Assembly: GCA_015179125.1 (NCBI GenBank) | Contig: WHVA01000019.1 | Span: 1-64,000, forward strand | Direction of reading: 5' to 3' | Length of the DNA stretch: 64,000 nucleotides | DNA from: Gautieria morchelliformis | Lineage: Eukaryota > Basidiomycota > Agaricomycetes > Gomphales > Gomphaceae | In this document: one piece after another, positions 8,712 to 16,381 of the stretch | Numbering within the stretch: position 1 is the first letter of the stretch | How the letters are laid out: each line of letters opens with the position of its first letter | Notes under the pieces: generated by a model | Told to the model about the DNA's origin: nothing | What the model saw: only the letters and a program-made list of their open reading frames with translations | The model's database searches: none | Program-made: the position numbers and the translations under genes

Positions 8712-11482
8712 TGTCACCGGTTGAGCAAAGGGAACTGGATACCTTCCTTGAGGAGAACCTGAAGAGCCATCGTATCCATCCTTCCAAGTCACCTATGGCA
8801 TCTCCAGTCTTCTTTGTGAAGAACAAAGACGGCAGTCTTAGATTTGTGCAAGACTACCGGAAGCTCAATGATATAACAATCAAGAATGCCTATCCTTTGC
8901 TCCTTGTTCCAGACATCATGAATAAGATTGCTTCTGGAAGGGCTAAATACTTCACAAAGCTTGACATTCGCTGGGGATATAATAATGTATGCATAAAAGA
9001 GGGAGATGAGTGGAAGGCAGCCTTTCGGACAAATAGGGGCCTGTATGAACCTCTAGTCATGTTCTTTGGACTCACGAACAGCCCAGCAACCTTCCAGACG
9101 ATGATGAATGACATCTTCAAGAGTCTCATCGATGAAGGGGTTGTGGTGGTGTTCATGGACGACATTCTCATCTTCCCAGAGTCGCTTGAAGAACATCGTA
9201 GGATTGTACGACGTGTCCTTGAAATCCTCCGGGCCAACAACCTGTACCTCAAACCTGAAAAATGCCTATTTGAGCAACTAGAGGTGGAGTATCTCGGCCT
9301 CATCCTCTCTCAAGGACAGGTTGCCATGGACCCAGTCAAGGTTGCAGGGGTGCGGGACTGGCCAATACCACGTAACGTCACTGAAGTCAAATCATTCCTT
9401 GGTTTCATCAACTTCTACCGTAGATTTGTGGAAGACTTCTCACACATTGCAAAGCCCCTCAACCAGTTGACAAAACAGGATGCCCAATGGTCTTGGGATC
9501 CAAATGGCCCAGAGCAAATGTCCTTCGACAAGTTCAAACTCCTCATCACCTCAACACCGATCCTTGTCCTCCCTGATCAAGACAAACATTTCTGTCTTGA
9601 AACAGATGCCTCAGCCTATGCCACAGGAGCAGTACTGTCCCAGCTATGTGATGATGGCAAATGGCGGCCTGTGGGGTTTGTCTCCAAAAGCCTCAATGAT
9701 GCTGAACGCAACTATGCCATCCATGACAAGGAGCTTCTTTCTGTGATTCGGGGATTAGAGGAATGGCGCCACATCTTAGAGGGAACGAAGCACAAGATTG
9801 AGATTCTCAATGACCATCAGAATCTCACCTACTTCCGCACTGCACAAAACCTGAACCGTCGTCAAGCACGCTGGTCACTCTACATCTCTCGCTTTGATTT
9901 TGAGCTGATCCATCGTCCTGGTCGTCATTCAGCCAAGCCTGATGCACTCTCAGGACGCGTGGATCATAAGCGGGGGGAGAAAGACAACCAAAATCAAGTC
10001 TTACTTACCCCTGACTTGTTCCACATCAAGGCGAATCCTCCAGAGGCTGGTGCGCAGTTAGTCCCAGGTGAAGGTGATGCTTTCCTCAATCGAGTAAGGA
10101 ACTGTGTAGACCGGGATGAAAAGGTTGTCAAGGCTCTCAAAGAACTGGGCTCCTCTGGAAATTTACGAGGAGAAGAGTGGTCTGAACAGGATGGGCTTGT
10201 CCTCTATCACAACAAAGTGTACGTGCCACTTGATGCAAAACTACGACATGACATAGTGAAAGCGCACCATGACATGCCTCTCACCGGTCACCCTGGTCGT
10301 TGGAGAACCACTGAACTAGTTGCTCGGAGTTACTGGTGGCCTGGGATGGGACGTTACATTGCAAAATACGTGAAGGCCTGTGACCTGTGCAACCGGACAA
10401 AAACCTTCCCTGCTTCTCCCATTGGCAAGCTTCTACCAAACCGTATCCCAGACCGTAGATGGCAGGTTATGTCTGTTGACTTGATCGTAGAACTGCCTAC
10501 CAGTCATGGCTATGATGCTCTCCTTGTTGTCGTCGATCGCCTCTCTAAGCGTGCACATGTCATTCCCACCACTTCAGATGTAACTTCGGTGGGAGTTGCC
10601 CGACTCTTCCGTGATCATGTTTGGAAACTTCATGGGCTCCCTGAAGAAATCATCAGTGATCGAGGCACACAGTTCATCTCCCAGTTCATGCGTGAACTGA
10701 ACAAACTTCTTGGTGTCAAAGTCGCTGCCTCTACTGCTTATCACCCCCAAACTGATGGACAGACTGAAAGGGTTAATCAGGAGATTGAGCAATACCTTCG
10801 ACTATTCGTCAACCAGCATCAGGATGATTGGTTTGAATGGATATCCTTGGCCGAGTTTGCCTATAACAACCGAATCCATGCCTCAACCCAGACTACACCT
10901 TTCATGTTGGACAGTGGCCAACATCCAAGGCTGGGACTGGAACCAGTCCGGGAAACTCGACTCGAGGCCCTGGATGAGTTCACAACATGGATGGAAGCGG
11001 CCACAAGAGAAGCTCGTTCAGCCCTGTCCAAGGCAGCAGAGGACATGGCACACTTCTATGACGTGCACCATAAAGCAGCCCCAGTTTATAAGCTTGGTGA
11101 CAAGGTCTGGCTCAATGCACAGAACATCACAACCACTCGCCCAATGAAGAAGCTAGACCACAAGTGGCTAGGCCCCTACACTGTTAATAAGGTGGTCTCA
11201 CGAAATGCCTATGGTCTAAATCTTCCTGCATCCTTTGGTCGCACACATCCAGTGTTCTCTGTCGTCCTGCTTCGGCCATATGAAGATGACCCAATCCTTG
11301 AACGTCATGCCCCTCCACCACCCCCCCCTGTCATACGGGATGGAGCCAAAGAATATGAAGTTGAAAGGATTCTAGACAGCAGGATGTTCCGTGGAAGGTT
11401 GGAGTATCTCGTGCGCTGGAAGGGCTATGGAGCTGCCGACGATCTCTGGCTACCAGCGAAAGATGTCTCTGGGGCAAAGTGA
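8711..11482 (+). CDS. pol: Gypsy A1 pol: reverse transcriptase, RNase H, integrase, chromodomain
   Basis: This is a 923-residue open frame. RT occupies about residues 20-200 with the catalytic box FMDD at 9155-9166 intact. RNase H begins near residue 297 (LETDASAYATGA). The integrase zinc finger reads KAHHDMPLTGH to CDLCNRT near 10260-10400. The integrase catalytic residues are in MSVDLIVELP, ISDRGTQF and RVNQEIEQYL (D, D and E). A chromodomain lies at the C terminus (YEVERILDSRMF to LVRWKGYG). The frame ends at TGA 11480-11482, just before the last chromodomain helix, yet the same frame is open beyond it to TAA 11663-11665. Copy A2 has the same TGA. The chromodomain would steer integration to marked histones. 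Confidence 0.95.
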   Translation: MSPVEQRELDTFLEENLKSHRIHPSKSPMASPVFFVKNKDGSLRFVQDYRKLNDITIKNAYPLLLVPDIMNKIASGRAKYFTKLDIRWGYNNVCIKEGDEWKAAFRTNRGLYEPLVMFFGLTNSPATFQTMMNDIFKSLIDEGVVVVFMDDILIFPESLEEHRRIVRRVLEILRANNLYLKPEKCLFEQLEVEYLGLILSQGQVAMDPVKVAGVRDWPIPRNVTEVKSFLGFINFYRRFVEDFSHIAKPLNQLTKQDAQWSWDPNGPEQMSFDKFKLLITSTPILVLPDQDKHFCLETDASAYATGAVLSQLCDDGKWRPVGFVSKSLNDAERNYAIHDKELLSVIRGLEEWRHILEGTKHKIEILNDHQNLTYFRTAQNLNRRQARWSLYISRFDFELIHRPGRHSAKPDALSGRVDHKRGEKDNQNQVLLTPDLFHIKANPPEAGAQLVPGEGDAFLNRVRNCVDRDEKVVKALKELGSSGNLRGEEWSEQDGLVLYHNKVYVPLDAKLRHDIVKAHHDMPLTGHPGRWRTTELVARSYWWPGMGRYIAKYVKACDLCNRTKTFPASPIGKLLPNRIPDRRWQVMSVDLIVELPTSHGYDALLVVVDRLSKRAHVIPTTSDVTSVGVARLFRDHVWKLHGLPEEIISDRGTQFISQFMRELNKLLGVKVAASTAYHPQTDGQTERVNQEIEQYLRLFVNQHQDDWFEWISLAEFAYNNRIHASTQTTPFMLDSGQHPRLGLEPVRETRLEALDEFTTWMEAATREARSALSKAAEDMAHFYDVHHKAAPVYKLGDKVWLNAQNITTTRPMKKLDHKWLGPYTVNKVVSRNAYGLNLPASFGRTHPVFSVVLLRPYEDDPILERHAPPPPPPVIRDGAKEYEVERILDSRMFRGRLEYLVRWKGYGAADDLWLPAKDVSGAK

Positions 11483-11705
11483 GTCGTTAAAGAATTTCAC
11501 CGGCAGAACCCAGAGGCACCTCAGCGTATCTCAGCAGCCACATATATGTCCCTCCCCTTCCAGAGATTTCAGAACTTCACAGAACCTTCCAGGCAAACTC
11601 TCTTCGACTGGACAGCAGGCAGGGCTTCTACTTATGATGTCAAGGGTCCAGAACCCCAAAGATAAGCGATATCAGCCTCCGCCTAACCAATTCATTCCGA
11701 TAAGC

Positions 11706-11712
11706 TATATAT
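11706..11712 (+). promoter_or_regulatory. TATA-like sequence before Gypsy A1 ORF3
   Basis: TATATAT stands 60 bp upstream of the ORF3 ATG, whose context (atcaaccATG) is a good fungal start context. Copy A2 keeps the same arrangement. A private promoter is an inference. Confidence 0.35.
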
Positions 11713-11771
11713 CCCCTCTCCACCTGTGACTGCTCACTTCCACTGCATCGACCCCACCACATCCATCAACC

Positions 11772-12332
11772 ATGTCCTCGCCCGCCATTGAGCTTGTTGC
11801 CCTCCCCAGCTTCACCCAAAACCTCTCTGACCTGCCAAACATGTCACGTGTCGATCCCACTCTCCTGCACTTCTCCGGCTTCTCGTCATCCAGAGCAGCC
11901 AGTGAAGCCAAGCTACAAAGGATGCTTGACTGCCGTGATCTCGACGTCGCATGGTCTTCAAAGTGGTCCGTCAGCTCTGAGGACCTCACACCAGCGGAGA
12001 GTCAGGCGCCCACTCGCCCTGCACTCGCATTCCTCAGACCCCGACACAGACGAGAGAACACGTACTACGTCGGCGACCCTGTCTTCCTCAACGATGGAAC
12101 CCCCCTTGTGGAACCCCCTACACTTTCGAAGGCTGGGTGGGGCGGCATTTCCGTAACATGGCAGGAGAGCGAATACGTCGAGCAAGGTTCCGAGGGCCGC
12201 ACTTGCCCATGGACCCCAATCCCCCTGAGCTCATCATTGACCTGCGTTACCAGGAAGGGAAGGGCCAGGAGAGATGGTGGTCCCGCCTGTGGCATACTTG
12301 GAAACGATGTCTCGGTGGATGTTGAGGGCTAG
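11772..12332 (+). CDS. conserved extra ORF (ORF3) between pol and the 3' LTR of Gypsy A1
   Basis: 186 codons in the same orientation as pol. It starts MSSPAIELVALP, has a Ser/Leu-rich first half (LHFSGFSSSRAASEAK), then RPRHRRENTYYVGDP. From about 12100 the more protein-like reading moves to another frame (GRHFRNMAGER, then LPMDPNPPELIIDL and WWSRLWHTWKRC, ending at TGA 12323-12325), so a frameshift in the C-run near 12090 is likely. Copy A2 carries the homologous ORF at 40460-41016, also broken here. No signal peptide, transmembrane segment or known domain is evident, so an envelope-type role is not supported. It may be a captured host gene or an element-specific accessory gene. Confidence 0.6.
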   Translation: MSSPAIELVALPSFTQNLSDLPNMSRVDPTLLHFSGFSSSRAASEAKLQRMLDCRDLDVAWSSKWSVSSEDLTPAESQAPTRPALAFLRPRHRRENTYYVGDPVFLNDGTPLVEPPTLSKAGWGGISVTWQESEYVEQGSEGRTCPWTPIPLSSSLTCVTRKGRARRDGGPACGILGNDVSVDVEG

Positions 12333-12365
12333 GTGGCAGCTGTGCTTGTCGGGACGACAAGCATT

Positions 12366-12378
12366 GAGAGGGGGGTGA
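12366..12378 (+). other. polypurine tract of Gypsy A1
   Basis: GAGAGGGGGGTGA abuts the 3' LTR and would prime plus-strand DNA synthesis. Family B has nearly the same tract (32499-32511). Confidence 0.85.
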
Positions 12379-12733
12379 TGTCAGGGTTCACGTATTTCCT
12401 TCCATGAGTTTCCGTCAGTTTCCATCACCTTCCATCACATTCCATCACATTCTGTCGCACTCCATCACATGTCACATTCCGTAACCTTCTACAAGTTTCC
12501 GTCTCCCCTATTATGTAAGCCTTGCCAGCGCTATAAGACTGTAGCCCGTGTGGTGGCATTTCCTCAGCTTGATCTCTGAGGATACCCACTACACAGGCAA
12601 GTCCCCATGTATCTATCGTTGGTAGAGTTATAACCTGAGGATACCCACTACACAGTTGGTCATTGTCCTAGTATCAGCTCTTATCTCCTTGAGTATCTTT
12701 GGTTGTGGCTTCGTCATTAGTGTTGCCCTCACA
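12379..12733 (+). repeat. 3' LTR of Gypsy A1
   Basis: 355 bp, TGTCAGGG to CCCTCACA, followed by the TSD TGTAC. It lacks about 30 bp of the TTCC-word array of the 5' LTR. Confidence 0.95.
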
Positions 12734-12740
12734 TGTACCC

Positions 12741-15700
12741 ATGCCTCAATCCAGCGGGGCGACCGTGATCTCGAGCCCTATGAATGAGGATGCAGGATCT
12801 CGAATGAAAGTGGCATTAGTAGTGTTCCAATCAGGCCAGCACAAGTCGATGAGGGTGGTGGCGGCCGCATGGAATGTAAAGTACAGCACCTTGGGCAACC
12901 GTATCCAAGGTAATCACCAGGCTCCACAGGACACTCATGAAAAGCAGAAATTGTTAAGCAGCCACGAAACCTCCGCGGTGGTCGACTGGTGCAAGTTCAA
13001 GGTGCTCAAGGGGGAGCCTCTCTCGCGCCTGGACCTGCAGCACACGGTTCACTCGTTGTGCGGCAAGGAGCCAAGTAAATGTTGGGTGGTGATGTTTCTC
13101 AAGACACATGCTGAGGAACTTGAGGCGTGTAAGCCCCACGCGCTGGACCCAAAGCAAGCCCGAGCTTTCAACAGGACGAACGTCAGGACTCATTTAAAGC
13201 TTCTCAAGGAGGTGCTGACCAAGTACAATGTCCCGCCCAAGAACATTTACAATGAGGATGAGAAAGGCGTCCAGCTTAGCGGTGGGAGGAAGGGGATCGC
13301 CACGCAATATATTTTCGCCAAAGGGGTGAAGGATAGGTACGCTCTGCGGTCCGACTCCCTCACCAACATCACCGTTCTGGAGGCCATTTGCGCCAACGGC
13401 ACCAAAGTTCCACCGTTGGTGGTGCTGACGAACGGCGCGGAGCCAGAAGGTTGGTGGAAATGCGCTGGATTGGGTGGGTGAGTCCTTCTGTACACATACG
13501 TCCGCTGTTCGCACTGATGTCTGGCTTTGTAGTGTTGCGTATTCTCAGAACGGCTGGACCGACAATGAGGTATATTTGGGCTGGTTCAGAGATGTTTTCC
13601 TCACACACATATCCACGAATAACCCTTTGGGAAAGCCTATCCTTCTTATTACGGATGGTCACAAATCCCATGAGACAGACGGCGTCCAGGAGTTAGCAAC
13701 CAAAAATGACATCATCTTCTACTCCCTCCCTCCCCATATGACCCATAAACTCCAGCCATTGGACGTCACTGTGTTTGGCCCACTTCAACTTGCATGGGCC
13801 CTTCGATGCCAAAAGAGCGGCATTGAGCGGAGGCCAATCACACACGAAACCTTCATGAAGGAATATCTCACCATCCAGGAGACGTCCATGACGACGAAGG
13901 TGATCCAAAGTGCATTCAAGCGCTGCGGAATCCACCCGTTTGATGACCAGGTGTTCACGGACGAAGACTTTGGACCCAGTCTGTCTACGTCGACGGCCGG
14001 TGGCGTTGTGCCTGACTTGTGGTCGGGGGATCTTCCCTCCTCACCTGAGAGTGCAGAGATGACGCCCAGGGAGGACCAGGAGAGTCAGGATAGTCAAGCG
14101 AGTGGCGGGTCTCCAGGCACGCGAGGAAGGAATAACAATAACAAGGATGATGACAAGGAAGATCAGGGCGAGGGCGAGAACGCCAAGGACGATGAGCACA
14201 ATGAGGAGGACGACAAGGCCGAGGTGGGGATGGTGGAGCAGCAGGGTGATATGGACCATAACAATCCAGATTACGCACCGATTGTCCAGGACGAACCTGT
14301 AAGTCAAGCGTATTTCATGTAATGTCACGTAGGCTGGTGCTGATCAGCTATAGGGTGTGACACTCCCTAATCCCAAAGAGCCCCCTCCCGACTCCGTGGG
14401 TGTCAAGTCACCCATTCCATCCCTATGGGATTATCAGTTTCTCTCACCACCCTCATCCATGGATGCCTCTTCCATGACATCATCAGCACTCACAGGCTCC
14501 AGTGGCTATCGCCGTCACTCATACGGCATTCGCAGCATTACGCAGGACAAGATGCGCCGCCTAAAGCTCCTGAGCCGACGTAATAGGGCGGCCCACTCCT
14601 CTGCCTCCTCATCCCAGCTCTCTAGCTCCGGTGCAATCTCTTCTCCTACATCCATCCATGACTTGCCAACCGAGAACCTGAGTGAGAGTCTCGTCAGCCA
14701 AATAAATGGCTTATTCCTTAACATGCATGCCGCCCAGGCAGATGCCAAGGCAGTCCAGGATGAGAACCAGCTCTTGCGGGAGGACAGCCAGGCCTCACGG
14801 GCAGAGACCCAGGCCTCGCGGGCACACATCACACTTGCTGCCATGGAGATAGCTCATTTGCGCCAACTGATAGAAGAGGGCACCAAAAAGCACCCTGCCA
14901 AACGGCGCAAGACCCATGCTGGCCCCCGGGTGATAACGTGTCCCGCACGGGCTGCCCACTTTGATGAAGAACAATGAGAACGTGAGGCCCAACAGGCCGA
15001 GGAAGCCGCCAAAAAGCAAGAGCTGGAAGCGGGTGCCTGAGCACGAGAGCTTCAACACTCTCCCAATGCAGTTTTAAAGATGTTTGAGCAACCCATCGCA
15101 GCATATAAACATAAAGACGACTTGAAAGATATCGCAGCCACCTTCGCCCTCGACCAACAAGGGACTATCGCACAGTTGACATCTCGGATCAAAGAGTACA
15201 TGACCCTCCAACCTGAACTTGCCACCAACCCTCGCTTCCAGTTGCTTTTCTTAAAAGCGCGCCGAAGCCGCAAATGATGTGCATCCATTGGAGACTTGTC
15301 TGCGGAGGTAAATCCCCCTCCATCTGCCCTTCCCTCTCTGCCTGCCATTCCCCCTCTACCTGCACATCTGCCCCACGCACGCATGGCCCGTGGCTTGACG
15401 CCTGCTCACAACAGGTCATTCCCCGAGTTCAGCTTATCAGGCATCCCTCTCACACGAAACCCCGTGTATGCGGGCGCCCCTGTTCACCCTGGCATCCCCA
15501 GTCCCCATATGCCCTACAAGGGCATGGCCCGTGGCTTGACCCCTGCTCAGGACAGATCATACCGCGAGTTGGGCTCTGGTGTCCCTCTCATGCGAAACCC
15601 CGTGTATGTGGGCACCCCTGTTCACCCTGGCATCCCCGGTATCCCTCTGCCCCACGCGCGCTCGGCCCATGGCTCAAACCCTGCCCACGACATGGCGTAT

Positions 15701-15901
15701 CCTGAGTTCGTACCCAACTCACCCAGTGTCCCTCTCACGCGAAACCCCGGGTACACTGGCCTCCCTTCCTCTTCCCTTCCCTTGACTGGTTTTGGTCCCT
15801 CTCAGGCCAATCCCTCCTCCACATATTCAATGTACCCTGAGGCATCCGGACACCCTGATCAGTCCTACGACCCTTCGTTTTGGCCGTACCAGCACTATTA
15901 A
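12741..15901 (+). pseudogene. pogo/DDE_1-type transposase with long C-terminal tail, three in-frame TGA
   Basis: Exons 12741-13477, 13533-14298 and 14354-15901 join across two 55-nt GT-AG introns (GTGAGT...TAG, GTAAGT...TAG). The N terminus holds psq/CENP-B-like helix-turn-helix domains (VVAAAWNVKYSTLGNRIQG, then SRLDLQHTV). The DDE_1 core follows with acidic residues in NIYNEDEKG, LLITDGHKSH and LQPLDVTVFG. Next come an acidic low-complexity stretch, a coiled coil (near 14700-14880), a SAP-like segment (near 15090-15200) and a Pro-rich tail with tandem repeats of about 54 residues (PLTRNPVYAGAPVHPGIP and variants). Stops at 14975-14977, 15038-15040 and 15275-15277 are all explained by CGA to TGA. 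It would cut and paste its own DNA. The promoter side was displaced 6.5 kb by Gypsy A1. Confidence 0.85.
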
Positions 15902-16070
15902 GTGGGCCGCAAGTTCTATGTTTCATAGTACATGTATCAATATGTAGTGTACTACTTACTTCCTCATGTACAGTAAGTAGCATACTTCTATAATGTACTG
16001 GACACTAGTCTAATGGTGTGCTGTGACGGCACTCCTAGCCAAAAGAGACAGCAATGTGTGACCCAATGGT
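15902..16070. other. 3' flank of the pogo-like element
   Basis: AT-rich non-coding sequence up to the Copia insertion, ending with the Copia target duplication ATGGT (16066-16070). The right TIR of the pogo element should lie here or just beyond 20877, but I could not match it to a left TIR. Confidence 0.4.
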
Positions 16071-16372
16071 TGTTGATAGGTTATGCGCAGTAGACTAAGT
16101 ACGATGGGCTCAGTGAACGATAGCTTCACTGTAACATGTATAGCTACCTAAGTACGATGGGCTATACATTACGATTAGCGATGTGTCTGTAACTATGAGA
16201 GACGATGCGTACCTCAGTGAACGATAGCTTCACTGAGGTGCGACTGCTCATACGTCTGAACTATATACTAGCTTCGGTCATGCAGGACCGAAGCTACGAG
16301 TATCCTCCCTACGTTGATGCCGGGCACGGCCCTGCTGCGTTCCATGCTTACCAACGGTGTCGTATCCCAATA
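16071..16372 (-). repeat. left (3') LTR of the Copia element
   Basis: 302 bp, packed with perfect inverted repeats: 16111-16117/16125-16131, 16136-16144/16161-16169, 16211-16221/16229-16239 and 16269-16279/16286-16296. Confidence 0.93.
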
Positions 16373-16381
16373 CTCCCCCTT
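16373..16381 (-). other. polypurine tract of the Copia element
   Basis: On the minus strand AAGGGGGAG directly precedes the 3' LTR. It overlaps the last bases of the pol frame. Confidence 0.75.

Larger units (their letters stand above)
6204..12733 (+). mobile_element. full-length Ty3/Gypsy chromovirus, copy A1
   Basis: The element runs from TGTCAGGG to CCCTCACA and is flanked by perfect 5-bp duplications TGTAC (6199-6203 and 12734-12738). Its order is LTR, self-priming PBS, gag, protease, RT, RNase H, integrase, chromodomain, an extra ORF, polypurine tract, LTR. The LTRs are 385 and 355 bp. The difference lies in a U3 array of degenerate TTCC words; outside it I count two mismatches, so insertion is recent. 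Defects are a TGA at 7864-7866, a one-base deletion near 8702 relative to copy A2 that splits protease from RT, and a TGA at 11480-11482. It sits 2 bp plus the TSD upstream of the start codon of a pogo-like transposase. Confidence 0.95.

Noticed and set aside
11772-12332. ORF3 as an envelope gene
   Set aside because: No signal peptide, no transmembrane helix and no Cys pattern. Position alone is not enough.
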